Below are positions 51,164-60,886 of a DNA stretch of 64,000 bases, piece by piece. Location: the NCBI RefSeq assembly GCF_000720725.1, contig NZ_JOCQ01000009.1:62001-126000 (forward strand), written 5' to 3'. Position numbers and translations under genes: made by a program. The number at the start of each line of letters is the position of its first letter. Position 1 is the stretch's first letter. The stretch is from Streptomyces rimosus subsp. rimosus (GTDB taxonomy: Bacteria; Actinomycetota; Actinomycetes; Streptomycetales; Streptomycetaceae). The notes under the pieces were generated by a model. That model saw only the letters and a program-made list of their open reading frames with translations. It searched no databases and was not told where the DNA came from.

Positions 51164-52180
51164 TCACGCCCCGTCCGGGTCCGCCCGCTCCAGCGCCGGG
51201 CGCGGGCCCGGACCGGTCTCCAGCAGCAGATGATCGGCGGCGGCCGTGTCGGTCACCAGGCTGGTCACCAGCCCGGACCGGAGCACCGCGCCGATCGCCG
51301 CCGCCTTGCGCCGGCCGCCCGCGATGGCCACGACCTCGGGGATACGGCGCAGCCGGTCCGCCTCGACGGTGATGCACCGCTCGCCCAGGTCCCGCCCGAT
51401 CCGGCGGCCCTCGGCGTCGAAGAGGTGCGCGGACATCTCGGCGGCGGCGCCCAGCGAGGCATAGTGCTCGCGCTCCTCCTCCGAGAGCATGTCGTAGACC
51501 GTCGAGATGCCCGGCGCCCAGGAGCCGATGGACACGCAGGCGACAGTGACCTTGTCGAAGTACTCGAACGCGCGGGCGATGCCGGTCTGGCCGCGCAGCG
51601 CGGCGGCGGTCGCCGAGTCGGGCAGCAGCATCGGCGCGTAGATGGGGTGCGCCTCACCGCCGGAGACGTCGGCGGCCCGGCGCACCGCCTCGACCGAGCC
51701 GCGGTCCGCGGTGCCCGCGTCGTACACGCCGGTCAGCTGCACGACCGTGCACGGCGGGAGGCGGTGCAGCGCGGCCGCCATGTGGATGGTCGAGCGGCCC
51801 CAGGCGAGACCGAGGACGTCCCCCTCGGTCACCAGCTCCCCCAGCAGATCGGCCGCGACCTCGCCGAGGTTCTCCGGGTCCGGGGCGTCGTCGGCGGCAT
51901 CCGCCGGCGACTCCACCACGACCGCGTGCCGCAGGCCGTAGCGGGCCCGCAGCGCGTCGGACCGTTCGGCGTCCAGCTCCGCCGGGACGCGGATCTCGAT
52001 CCGTACGAGGTCCCGCTCCAGCGCCGTTTCCAGCACCCGGGCGACCTTGAAGCGGCTGACGCCGAACTCCTCGGCGATCTGGATCTTGGACTTGCCCTCT
52101 AGGTAGAAGCGGCGGGCCATGGCCGCGGCCTGCACCAGCTCGGCGGGGCCCATTGCGGACTGTGGGCGGCTGGCAACCAC
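51164..52180 (-). CDS. SorC/DeoR-type sugar-binding regulator
   Basis: A 338-residue regulator with an N-terminal HTH (YLEGKSKIQIAEEFGVSRFKVARVLE) and a C-terminal SorC sugar-phosphate-binding domain (VLGLAWGRSTIHMAAAL, VVQLTGVYDAG, AIAGGRRKAAAIGAVLRSG). Ligand probably a pentose or hexose phosphate. GTG at 52180 is selected for its AAGGGGAG; ATG at 52222 lacks a spaced RBS. It is near rpe, a pentose-phosphate gene, on the same strand but 217 bp apart. Confidence 0.84.
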   Translation of the reverse strand: MVASRPQSAMGPAELVQAAAMARRFYLEGKSKIQIAEEFGVSRFKVARVLETALERDLVRIEIRVPAELDAERSDALRARYGLRHAVVVESPADAADDAPDPENLGEVAADLLGELVTEGDVLGLAWGRSTIHMAAALHRLPPCTVVQLTGVYDAGTADRGSVEAVRRAADVSGGEAHPIYAPMLLPDSATAAALRGQTGIARAFEYFDKVTVACVSIGSWAPGISTVYDMLSEEEREHYASLGAAAEMSAHLFDAEGRRIGRDLGERCITVEADRLRRIPEVVAIAGGRRKAAAIGAVLRSGLVTSLVTDTAAADHLLLETGPGPRPALERADPDGA

Positions 52181-52397
52181 GAGATTCTCCCCTTGTGCGC
52201 ACCTGATCGAGTCTTTGCTCATCCTTGCAGAAACCCGAGGTGGTCGGGGACCATCACCGCCCTGGTCCTCGTGAACGCTCGGTGGCGGTGACACCAAGAA
52301 ACACCGGCGTGCGGGTCCGTGCGCGCGACCCGGGCACACCACGTGCGGCGCCGGCGCCCGCGGCCGGTCCGCGGGCGCCCTGCGTCAACGGGCCACG

Positions 52398-53081
52398 TCA
52401 GTGGGCGCAGGCCCAGCCGGCCGCGGCCGTCGCGGACTCGGCCTGCGCGCGCAGCTCGCGCACCGCCTTGGCCGGGTCGTCCGCGCCGTACACCGCCGAA
52501 CCCGCCACGAAGACATCCGCGCCGGCCTCCGCGCACCGCTCGATCGTGGACGCCGAGACACCGCCGTCCACCTGGAGCCACATCTCCAGACCGTGCTTGG
52601 AGATCAGCTCCCGGGTCCGGCGGATCTTCGGCAGCATGATGTCCAGGAACGCCTGCCCGCCGAAGCCCGGCTCCACGGTCATGATCAGCAGCATGTCCAG
52701 CTCGGGCAGCAGATCCTCGTACGGCTCGATCGGCGTGGCCGGCTTCAACGCCATCGAGGCCCGCGCCCCCTTGGCCCGGATCTCCCGCGCCAGCCGCACG
52801 GGCGCGGCCGCCGCCTCCGCGTGAAAGGTCACCGACCCGGCCCCCGCCTCGATGTACTGCGGCGCCCACCGGTCCGGGTCCTCGATCATCAGATGCAGAT
52901 CGAGCGGAGTGTCCGTCGCCTTGCTCAGCGCCTCGACGACCGGAGCACCCAGCGTCAGATTCGGCACGAAGTGGTTGTCCATCACATCGACATGCAGCCA
53001 GTCGGCGCCCTCGACGGCCTTCGCCTCCTCGGCGAGCCGGGCGAAGTCTGCGGACAGGATGCTGGGGTTGATCAAGGCCAT
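52398..53081 (-). CDS. rpe: Ribulose-phosphate 3-epimerase
   Basis: A 227-residue TIM-barrel enzyme interconverting D-ribulose 5-phosphate and D-xylulose 5-phosphate in the pentose phosphate pathway. Motifs: NPSILSADFARL, DWLHVDVMDNHFVPN, LDLHLMIEDP, MTVEPGFGGQAF and VDGGVSASTIE supply the catalytic Asp residues and metal ligands. ATG at 53081. Confidence 0.97.
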   Translation of the reverse strand: MALINPSILSADFARLAEEAKAVEGADWLHVDVMDNHFVPNLTLGAPVVEALSKATDTPLDLHLMIEDPDRWAPQYIEAGAGSVTFHAEAAAAPVRLAREIRAKGARASMALKPATPIEPYEDLLPELDMLLIMTVEPGFGGQAFLDIMLPKIRRTRELISKHGLEMWLQVDGGVSASTIERCAEAGADVFVAGSAVYGADDPAKAVRELRAQAESATAAAGWACAH

Positions 53082-53139
53082 GTCTCCAGTATGTCCTGCC
53101 CCGCCCGACAAGCCGAAGCGGGTCGGGCGCACGGTGGCC

Positions 53140-53646
53140 TCAGCTCATGGCCAGTCGGCGGGCCGCCGCGACGAGGCGGTCCCGCTGCTCCCGGCTCACG
53201 GGGACGGAACCGTCCTCCTCGTCCCACAGCTCCCGCAGAACGCTCCCGAAGCAGGCCAGCTCACGCGGATGCCCGAGTTCGCACGCGGCGCGCTCCCAGA
53301 TCAGACGGGCGCCGTCCACCGCGTCCAGGTCCCCGCGGACGATCCGCCCGGCCCACCATCGCGCCGTCTCCCAGCGAGCCGCCGCCACGTTATCGGGGGT
53401 CAGCGGAACCAGTTCCAGCTCCGTCAGCACACCGTCGAACAGCTCGGCAACCTCATCCAGTTCATTGCGTCCGAGCCCGGCCAGGAGGGCGAGGGACGGC
53501 GAGTCGACGCCCGCGAGAAGGGCGTCCAGCGCCGCTTGGACGATCTCGGCCCGATCGCCGCCGTACCAGCCGAAGAGGCCGTCGTCCTCGCAACTCCGGT
53601 CGGCCGCCAGGCATCGCAGCGCGCTGAGGGCGGTATCCACCGTCAT
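53140..53646 (-). CDS. Hypothetical protein (168 aa)
   Basis: A 168-residue soluble, acidic, largely helical protein of no family I recognise. It contains GLFGWYGGDRAEIVQAALDAL, a Trp-rich ARWETARWWAGRIV and two Cys. No signal peptide. It lies between rsmB and rpe on the same strand. The ATG at 53646 begins TVDTALSAL. Confidence 0.65.
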   Translation of the reverse strand: MTVDTALSALRCLAADRSCEDDGLFGWYGGDRAEIVQAALDALLAGVDSPSLALLAGLGRNELDEVAELFDGVLTELELVPLTPDNVAAARWETARWWAGRIVRGDLDAVDGARLIWERAACELGHPRELACFGSVLRELWDEEDGSVPVSREQRDRLVAAARRLAMS

Positions 53647-53710
53647 CCGCGGCTCGCCATCCGCGCAGGCTCCCTCGGCCGGGCGGGCTCCCCCCACTGT
53701 TTCCAACCGC

Positions 53711-55141
53711 CTACGCCGTCCGCCGCAACAACGCCAGATACATCGCGTCCGTACCGTGCAAATGCGGCCACAGCTGCACATCCGGACCATCGCCCAGGGC
53801 GGGCACCCCCGGCAGCAGCGGGCGGGCGTCGATCCACTCCGCGGTCGCGTCCGTGCTGCCCCGTGCCTTGAGGACGTCTTCCACCACGGCGCGTGTCTCG
53901 GCCAGGTGCGGAGAGCAGGTGGCGTAGCCGACCACGCCGCCGACGCGGACCGAGAGCAGGGCCTGGCGGAGCAGTTCGCGCTGGAGCGGGGCGAAGCCGT
54001 CCAGGTCCTCCGGGCGGCGGCGCCAGCGGGCCTCCGGGCGACGCCGGAGGGCGCCGAGGCCGGTGCACGGGACGTCCATCAGGACGCGGTCGAAGGAGCC
54101 GGGGCGCCACGGCGGGCGGGTGCCGTCGGCCGCGATGACCTCGTACGGGCCGGGGTTGCCCGCCAGCGAACGGGCCACCAGGCGGGCGCGGTGCGGCTGC
54201 TTCTCGGAGGCGAGCAGCCGGGCGCCGCGCTGCGCGGCGAGCGCGCCCAGCAGTGCGGCCTTGCCGCCCGGCCCGGCGCAGCCGTCGAGCCAGGCGCGGT
54301 CGGTGCCTTCGAGGGGCGCGTTGGCCAGGGCCGCCGCGACGAGCTGGCTGCCCTCATCCTGGACGCCGGCCCGGCCTTCGCGTACCGCGTCCAGGGCGCC
54401 GGGCTCGCCGCCCTCGGCGAGCCGTACCGCGTACGGGGACCAGCGGCCCGGCAGGGCGCTCTCCTCCCCCACGGCCTCGATCAGTTCCTCGGGGGTGGAC
54501 CGCCCGGGCCGGGCCACGAGGGTGACCTCGGGCCGCTCGTTGTCGGCCGCCAGCAGGTCCTCGACGCCCGCGCGTCCGCCGCCGAGGGAGTCCCAGAGCG
54601 CCGAGACGACCCACCGGGGGTGCGCGTGCACGATCCCCAGGTGCTCCTCGGGGTCCTCGTCGTACTCCGGCGCGACCCGCTCCAGCCACCCGTCCAGGTC
54701 ATCCGCGGCGATCTTCCGCAGCACGGCGTTGACGAACTTCGCGCGCCCGTCGCCCAGCACGACGCGGGCCAGCTCGACGCTGGCGCTCACCGCGGCGTGC
54801 GTCGGGATGCGGGTGCCGAGGAGCTGGTGCGCGCCGAGCGCGAGCACGTCCAGGACCGGCGGGTCCACCTCGCGCAGCGGCCGGTCCACGCACCGCGCGA
54901 TGATCGCGTCGTATGTGCCCTGCCACCGCAGCGTGCCGTACACCAGCTCGGTGGCCAGCGCCGCGTCCCGCCCGTCGAAGTCCCCGTTCTCCCGCGCCTT
55001 GCGGAGCATCGGCGGCAGCACCAGGTTCGCGTACGCGTCCCGCTCGTCGACGGCCCGCAGCGCCTCGAAGGCGAGTATCCGGACCGGGTCCTTCTTGGGG
55101 CGGCGATAGGGCTTGCTGGGACGACGCGACTGGCCACTCAC
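53711..55141 (-). CDS. rsmB: 16S rRNA m5C967 methyltransferase
   Basis: A 476-residue RsmB/NOP-family enzyme. NusB-like N-terminal domain (residues 15-150) followed by the SAM-dependent domain: LDGCAGPGGKAALL, the two catalytic cysteines in DVPCTGLGALRRRPEARW and YATCSPHLAETRAVVED. It methylates C967 of 16S rRNA (E. coli numbering). GTG at 55141. The gene is 197 bp after fmt; such fmt-rsmB linkage is common. Confidence 0.95.
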   Translation of the reverse strand: MSGQSRRPSKPYRRPKKDPVRILAFEALRAVDERDAYANLVLPPMLRKARENGDFDGRDAALATELVYGTLRWQGTYDAIIARCVDRPLREVDPPVLDVLALGAHQLLGTRIPTHAAVSASVELARVVLGDGRAKFVNAVLRKIAADDLDGWLERVAPEYDEDPEEHLGIVHAHPRWVVSALWDSLGGGRAGVEDLLAADNERPEVTLVARPGRSTPEELIEAVGEESALPGRWSPYAVRLAEGGEPGALDAVREGRAGVQDEGSQLVAAALANAPLEGTDRAWLDGCAGPGGKAALLGALAAQRGARLLASEKQPHRARLVARSLAGNPGPYEVIAADGTRPPWRPGSFDRVLMDVPCTGLGALRRRPEARWRRRPEDLDGFAPLQRELLRQALLSVRVGGVVGYATCSPHLAETRAVVEDVLKARGSTDATAEWIDARPLLPGVPALGDGPDVQLWPHLHGTDAMYLALLRRTA

Positions 55142-55338
55142 GGGAAATGTGCTCCGCTGCTGTACGGGAAGAGGTTCGGTTCCCAGCCTACGCGGCGGGC
55201 GGGACGGGGGGCCGCGGCGGCTGCCGGGGCCTTGACCGGCCGCGCCGTTCGCCGACCGGGCGCGCGGTCCCCGAGCCCGTCAGTTCCCGGCCGGGCCGGC
55301 CCCCGGTCAGTTCCCGGCCGAGCCGGTCCCCGCCGCCC

Positions 55339-56271
55339 TCAGTCCCCGAGCCGCTCCCCGTCTCCGATCCGTACCCCGCGTGCCCAGTCCGCGCCGCGCA
55401 TCGGCTTCTTGCCCTGCGGCTGCACCCACAGCAGTTCCACCGCGTGGCTGCCCGTACCGGCGTACACGGCCTTCTTGGTGACGGCGAGTTCGCCCGGCGC
55501 CAGGTCCGTACGGTCGGCCACCAGACCCACCGACATCAGCTTCAGCCGCTCGCCGCGGAACAGCGTCCACGCGCCGGGCGCGGGGGCGCACCCGCGCACG
55601 ACCCGGTCCACCCGGAGGGCGGGCGCCGTCCAGTCCACCTTCGCGTCCTCGACCTCCAGTTTCGGCGCGAGGGTGACGCCCTCGCCCGGCTGCGGCACCG
55701 GCCGCAGCGTGCCGTCCTCGATGCCGTCCATGGTGGCGGCCAGCAGCCCCGCCCCGGCGAGGGCCAGCCGGGTGAGCAGGTCACCGCTGGTGTCGGTCGG
55801 CCGTACCTCCTCCGTGATCACCCCGAACACCGGCCCGGAGTCCAGCCCTTCCTCGATCTGGAACGTGGAGGCGCCGGTCATCTCGTCACCGGCCAGCACC
55901 GCGTGCTGCACCGGCGCCGCGCCGCGCCACGCCGGCAGCAGCGAGAAGTGCAGGTTGACCCAGCCGTGCGCGGGAATGTCCAGGGCCGACTTGGGCAGCA
56001 GCGCCCCGTAGGCGACGACCGGGCAGCAGTCCGGCGCGATCTCCCGCAGCCGGGCGAGGAAGTCCTCGTCGCGCGGCTTGGCGGGCTTGAGCACCTCGAT
56101 GCCGGCCTCCTCGGCGCGCTCGGCGACCGGGCTGGCGACCAGCCGCCGGCCGCGGCCGGCGGGGGCGTCGGGCCGGGTGACGACGGCGACGACCTCGTGC
56201 CGGTCCGAGGCGATCAGGGCATCCAGGGCGGGTACGGCGACCTCGGGGGTGCCGGCGAAGACGAGCCTCAT
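55339..56271 (-). CDS. fmt: Methionyl-tRNA formyltransferase
   Basis: A 310-residue enzyme that formylates initiator Met-tRNA using 10-formyl-THF. Motifs: MRLVFAGTPEVAVPALDALI, NLHFSLLPAWRGAAPVQHAV (active-site loop with the SLLP block) and FQIEEGLDSGPV; the C-terminal tRNA-binding domain runs from about residue 205. ATG at 56271. Confidence 0.97.
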   Translation of the reverse strand: MRLVFAGTPEVAVPALDALIASDRHEVVAVVTRPDAPAGRGRRLVASPVAERAEEAGIEVLKPAKPRDEDFLARLREIAPDCCPVVAYGALLPKSALDIPAHGWVNLHFSLLPAWRGAAPVQHAVLAGDEMTGASTFQIEEGLDSGPVFGVITEEVRPTDTSGDLLTRLALAGAGLLAATMDGIEDGTLRPVPQPGEGVTLAPKLEVEDAKVDWTAPALRVDRVVRGCAPAPGAWTLFRGERLKLMSVGLVADRTDLAPGELAVTKKAVYAGTGSHAVELLWVQPQGKKPMRGADWARGVRIGDGERLGD

Positions 56272-56516
56272 GGGTGGCGTACTACCTCTCACACGCTGCG
56301 GAACGGCGCACCAGTCTATGGGCCACCCCTTCGAGGGGGCGCGCGAACAGACGCGCGCCCCACATTGGAGCCCGTACGCCCCCATACCGTGACCAGAGCC
56401 GCTGCTGTTGCGTTGGTCAAGCAGCATTGACCGAGCCGGGCCGCCCTCGCGGCCCGCTCGTTTACCTGCTTGTCACGTTCCTATGCACATCCAACGCCGG
56501 TTCGAGAGGCTTGTTC

Positions 56517-57059
56517 ATGGCCGACCACGCAACCCACGACGCCCAGGCGCGCGCCAGCCTGCACCTACTGGTACGGGACATCGAGCGGGTCCGCCGGCAG
56601 GTGGACGCCCTGCGCACCCTGACCGCTCAGCTCGGCAACGTCTACCGGCCGCGGCGCACCGGCCCGTCCGCGGGCTTCGTCGTCTACGGGCGCGCCCCCG
56701 CCCCGACCGTACGTCTCGCCCAGGAACTGCGCGACAGCGTCGAAACCCTCGTCACGGCGGCGGTGGACTTCGACCGTTCGCTGGGCTTCTCCTGGGATGC
56801 GGTGGGATCGGCCCTCGGTGTCACGAAACAGGCAGTGCACCGCCGTTACGGCGCCCGCCGCTCCGCCACCCAGCCCGGCGCCGAGAACGGCGAGGGCGTC
56901 CGTACGGCCGAGCCGTCCGGCGCCCGCAGCCTGGCCGTCTCCCCCGGTCTGCCGAGCGCGCCGTCGGTGCCCGCCGCCCGTACGCTCCCGGGCCAGTCCC
57001 CGGTCCCGTCCCGCGAAGAAGCCCGCCCCGGCGCCTTCCCCGGCCCCCGCAACGGCTGA
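56517..57059 (+). CDS. HTH-like small protein
   Basis: A 180-residue protein with a helical N-terminal part and a likely HTH (LGFSWDAVGSALGVTKQAVHRRYG, residues about 82-105, here quoted within limits as SWDAVGSALGVTKQAVHRR) followed by a disordered Pro/Ala/Ser tail. It occurs at this place, between fmt and priA, in other Streptomyces (my recollection). Probably DNA-binding; targets unknown. ATG at 56517. Confidence 0.72.
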   Translation: MADHATHDAQARASLHLLVRDIERVRRQVDALRTLTAQLGNVYRPRRTGPSAGFVVYGRAPAPTVRLAQELRDSVETLVTAAVDFDRSLGFSWDAVGSALGVTKQAVHRRYGARRSATQPGAENGEGVRTAEPSGARSLAVSPGLPSAPSVPAARTLPGQSPVPSREEARPGAFPGPRNG

Positions 57060-57196
57060 CCGCCCCCACACCCCGCCCCGGCCCCTCCCCCGGGGCGGCT
57101 CCTTTCTCTTCCCCCCAGGACGGCTCCCGGCGGGCTTTCCCCTGGGCCGGTCTTCCCATCCGAGACCCGGCGTCTTCCCTGGGCCGGCCGGTCCTC

Positions 57197-59320
57197 TCAC
57201 CCAAGGTCCGGCGGATCCACCCGTACCCGCACCGCCTCCCCCTCCCGCTTGACCAGCCGCGCCGCCTGCGCCGTCTTGAGGGCCGCCGCCAGCGCGGCGC
57301 CCTGGCCGGGGCGGACCCGTACCAGTGCCCGGTCCCATTCCTCCCCGGGCGGCGGGTCCCCCGGCCGGCGCGGGCGCCCCGCGTCGGGCGGCGGTACGGG
57401 TACGGGCCCCAGCACCTCGGCGCCCTCCGGGAGCCCGGCCGCGGCCAGCATCTCCGCCACGTCCTCGGGACGGCCCGTCACCGACGCCATCCGGGACACC
57501 GGCGGAAAACCCAGCTCGGCGCGTTCCGCCAGCTCGCGCACCGCGTGCCCGACCGGGTCCCACCGCACCAGCGCCTGTACGGGGCGCAGCGTCGCCTCCG
57601 CAATGACGGCGACCGTGCCGCCCTCGGCGTGCCCCCGTACCAGCGCGGCAGCCTGGAGCCAGCGCCGCAACGCCTCCTCTCCCGCCCGCAGATCGGGCCG
57701 GCTCAGCAGTGCCCACCCGTCCAGCAGCAGCGCAGCGGCATACCCGCCCTCGGCGACCGGCTCCGCGCCCGGCGTACTCACCACCAGGGACGGTACGCCC
57801 GGCACCGTGTCCAGCACATGATCACGCCCCGACGTCCGCACCGGTACGGCCGGAAACGCCCGCCCCAGTTCCTCCGCCGTCCGCCGCGCACCCACGATCC
57901 GGGCCCGCAGCCGCGTCCCCCCGCACTCCCCGCAGCGCCAGTCGGCCTCCTCGCGCCCGCACCAGCCGCACCGCAGCTCGCCCGCGTCGCGCGCCTCCAG
58001 CGGCCCCGCGCACGCCCGGCACCGCGCGGGCTCCCGGCAGCGCTCACACGCCAGGCGGGGGACGTAACCCCGCCGCGGCACCTGCACCAGCACCGGCCCG
58101 TGCTTGAGCCCCTCGCGCACCACCTGCCACGCCAGCGTCGGCAGCCGCGCGGCCCGCGCCGCCGCGTCCCGGGCCTCGTCGGCGTCACCGACCGTACGGA
58201 CCAGCGGCGCCGCGGCCCGCACCTGCTCACGGTCGGCCGTCAGCGGACGCGCCCAGCCCGTCTCCACCAGCTGCGCCGCCTCGACCGTGCAGCTCAGCCC
58301 GCCCAGCAGGAACCCGGCCCGCTCGGTCACCGACCGCTGCAACAGCACTTCCCGCGCGTGAGGCTGCGGCGCGTGCGGATCACTGTGACTGCCGTCCCCG
58401 TCATCCCAGATGACCGCCAGCCCCAGATCCCGCACCGGCGCGAACATCGCCGCCCGCGTCCCGATCACCGCCCGTACCGCGCCGCGGCTGACCGCCAGCC
58501 ACCGCCGGTACCGCTCCTCGGGCCCGGCGTCGGCACTCAGCACCACATGCCGCCCGGACCCGACCAGCTCCCCCAGCGCCGCGTCCACCCGCGCGGCGGC
58601 CCGCCCGTCCGGCAGGACGGCCAGCGCTCCGCGCCCGGACGCCATCGCGGCGGCCATCGCCCGCGCCAGCTCCTGCGGCCAGTGCGGCCCCGGCAACGCC
58701 GTCCACACGGCCCGCGGCGACTCCCCCCGCCCCAACGCCTCCAAGAAGCCGGGACCCGCCCCGTACCTCCCCCAACTCCCGGCCCCGGGCATCCCATTCG
58801 GCGGCAACGGGGCCCCGGAATCCTTCCCCTCCACCTTCGCCCGCCGCGGCGGCACCGCCAGCTGCACCACATCCGCGAGCGTGCCCGCATACCGGTCGGC
58901 GACGGCCCGGCACAGCCCCAGCAACTCCGGCGTCAGCACCCGCTCGGGCGACAGCACCTGCGCGATCGGCGCGAGCACCCCACGGAACTCGCTCTCCGCC
59001 ACCCGCTCCACCACGAACCCGTTGACCAGCTTCCCCCCTTCCCGCCGGCCCCCCTTCTCCCCGGCCCCGAACCGCACCCGCACCCGCACCCCGGGCTGCG
59101 CCTCCGCATCCATGGCGGCCGGCACCGCGTAATCGAAATACCGGTCCAGGTGCACCAGCCCCTTGTCCACCAGCACCCGAGCCACCGGCAACCCCTCCGC
59201 CAACTCGGCCCCCCGCCAGGTCCGCGGCCGCGCCCGCTCCCCCTGCCGCCCCCGCACCGCCTCCCGAATCAGCGCAAGCTGCTCCCCGCCCGCGCTGTGG
59301 TCATCGTCTTTCCTGGTCAC
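57197..59320 (-). CDS. priA: Primosomal protein N' without helicase motifs
   Basis: A 707-residue PriA. The zinc-binding C-rich domain is complete (LACERCREPARCRACAGP and LRCGWCGREEADWRCGECGG). The 3' DNA-binding N-terminus and C-terminal domains are recognisable, but the Walker A loop is absent (TALPGPHWPQELARAM at the expected place) and the DEAH box reads VIWDDGDG, so it should not hydrolyse ATP. This is the usual actinobacterial condition. GTG at 59320 is chosen; longer in-frame starts run into the neighbouring promoter region. Confidence 0.92.
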   Translation of the reverse strand: MTRKDDDHSAGGEQLALIREAVRGRQGERARPRTWRGAELAEGLPVARVLVDKGLVHLDRYFDYAVPAAMDAEAQPGVRVRVRFGAGEKGGRREGGKLVNGFVVERVAESEFRGVLAPIAQVLSPERVLTPELLGLCRAVADRYAGTLADVVQLAVPPRRAKVEGKDSGAPLPPNGMPGAGSWGRYGAGPGFLEALGRGESPRAVWTALPGPHWPQELARAMAAAMASGRGALAVLPDGRAAARVDAALGELVGSGRHVVLSADAGPEERYRRWLAVSRGAVRAVIGTRAAMFAPVRDLGLAVIWDDGDGSHSDPHAPQPHAREVLLQRSVTERAGFLLGGLSCTVEAAQLVETGWARPLTADREQVRAAAPLVRTVGDADEARDAAARAARLPTLAWQVVREGLKHGPVLVQVPRRGYVPRLACERCREPARCRACAGPLEARDAGELRCGWCGREEADWRCGECGGTRLRARIVGARRTAEELGRAFPAVPVRTSGRDHVLDTVPGVPSLVVSTPGAEPVAEGGYAAALLLDGWALLSRPDLRAGEEALRRWLQAAALVRGHAEGGTVAVIAEATLRPVQALVRWDPVGHAVRELAERAELGFPPVSRMASVTGRPEDVAEMLAAAGLPEGAEVLGPVPVPPPDAGRPRRPGDPPPGEEWDRALVRVRPGQGAALAAALKTAQAARLVKREGEAVRVRVDPPDLG

Positions 59321-59523
59321 GGGGTCAGGTTTAGCAGATGGGGGTGACAGTGCAGCCGGGGCCGGGGGGACCGTCCGGTGGTCTCGACAGCCGTCGCCCC
59401 ATCCGATTCGCTCCCAGGTGGAAACGGGAAACGGCCCTGTTCGCCTTGTTCCGCCGTGCCACCCGGCGCACGCTGACACGCAACGCTCGCCGGCTGCCCG
59501 GACGGACGGATACGGAGGATGGA

Positions 59524-60813
59524 ATGCTTCCGCAGCAGCCCCATGCGTTCGGACAGGAACTCCGCAGACGCCGCCTGGCAGCGGATCTTTCGCTGGACCA
59601 GCTGGGCCGACGGGTCCACTACAGCAAAGGACAGCTGAGCAAGGTGGAGCGGGGCCTCAAGCCCCCGACTCCGCAGCTCGCACGGCTCTGCGACGAAGAA
59701 CTCGGTGCGCTGGGAGCGCTGGCCGGCCTCGTTCCGGTGGCCGCGCCGGCGGGCGATGTTCCTCCTACCAGTCATGAGGGTGAGGTGTGGTTGATGCATC
59801 TGGACAAGGACGGGTCCGGCTCGTTCCAGCCGATCGGCCGCCGCCGGGTGATCGGCGCCGGCGCGGCCTCGGTCCTGGGGATCGGGATGGGCGGGATGCA
59901 CGTCACGACGGAGACCGGGGCCATGACGCTGGTCGACGCGTCACGGACGCTGTTCGGCCAGTACCGGCGGCTCGGCCAGGTGTCGGGTCCCGGCGCGTTA
60001 TTACCGCAGCTGATTTCCCAGACCCACAGCCTGCAGCAGCTGGCGGCTCGTAGCGGCACACGCACCCGTCAGGCGCTTCTGGTACTCGCGTCCCGGTTCG
60101 CCGAGTACACGGGCTGGATGGCCCAGGAATCGGGGAACGACACGGCCGCGCTGTGGTGGACCGACCGTGCCGTGGAACTCGCGGACTCCGGCAACGACCA
60201 CAGTCTGACCGCGTACGCGTCGGCCCGTCGTGCGCTGATCAGCCTCTTCCGCGGAGATACGGACGGGGCCATCGGGCTGGCCTCGCAAGCACTCGACAGT
60301 CCCGCGCCGCCGCGGATCAGGGGCCTGGCCGCGCAGAAGCTGGCGCAGAGCCAAGCCGTCAACGGCGACTACGACGCCTGTATGCGCAGCCTGGACCGGT
60401 CCCGGGAGCTCCTCGCGCTCGCACACCGCGACCCGCGGGAACCGGTCATCGGCGCTTCCCACCTGCCCGACGTGGCGGCGATGTTCACCGGCTGGTGCCT
60501 CTACGAACTGGGACGGCCGCGGAAAGCCGCGGAGATCCTCGGGAGGGAGACCGCCCGGCTTCCCGCGCACGCCCTGCGGACCCGCTCCCGGTACGAACTC
60601 CGGCGCGCGCTCGCGTATGCGGCGGCGGGCGAGATCGAACTCGCCTGCCAGGTGGCCCGAGGCCTGCTCCCCACCATCTGTGTCGTCCAATCCGCGACGA
60701 TCACCGCCGACCTGCGACGGTTGGCGCGCACGCTGGGGCGCCACCACCGCAACGCCTCCGTCCGGGAACTCAGCCCGGAACTCTCCACAGCGCTGGCTGC
60801 GGCCTCCCACTAG
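59524..60813 (+). CDS. XRE/TPR regulator with two consecutive TTA codons
   Basis: A 429-residue protein: XRE HTH at residues 5-65 (FGQELRRRRLAADLSLDQLG, YSKGQLSKVERGLKPP), a hydrophobic Arg-led stretch (RRRVIGAGAASVLGIG, near residue 100) and a TPR-like helical region (150-420). Codons 159-160 (59998-60003) are TTA TTA, the rare Leu codon read by the bldA tRNA. ATG at 59524 has GGAGG just upstream. It lies 73 bp before the TIR gene on the same strand and probably regulates or senses for it. Confidence 0.83.
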   Translation: MLPQQPHAFGQELRRRRLAADLSLDQLGRRVHYSKGQLSKVERGLKPPTPQLARLCDEELGALGALAGLVPVAAPAGDVPPTSHEGEVWLMHLDKDGSGSFQPIGRRRVIGAGAASVLGIGMGGMHVTTETGAMTLVDASRTLFGQYRRLGQVSGPGALLPQLISQTHSLQQLAARSGTRTRQALLVLASRFAEYTGWMAQESGNDTAALWWTDRAVELADSGNDHSLTAYASARRALISLFRGDTDGAIGLASQALDSPAPPRIRGLAAQKLAQSQAVNGDYDACMRSLDRSRELLALAHRDPREPVIGASHLPDVAAMFTGWCLYELGRPRKAAEILGRETARLPAHALRTRSRYELRRALAYAAAGEIELACQVARGLLPTICVVQSATITADLRRLARTLGRHHRNASVRELSPELSTALAAASH

Positions 60814-60886
60814 GCGCCGCCCGCGTCCGCGCGGCAGGCCGCGATCCACCCAACTCACCCGACCGCATCAGGAAGGTCACTCAGCC

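Noticed and set aside
56408..59347. Open frame of 979 codons antisense to priA and downstream
   Set aside because: It shadows the real priA on the other strand; its product is Arg/Pro-rich low complexity, typical of antisense frames in high-GC DNA, and has no family motif.
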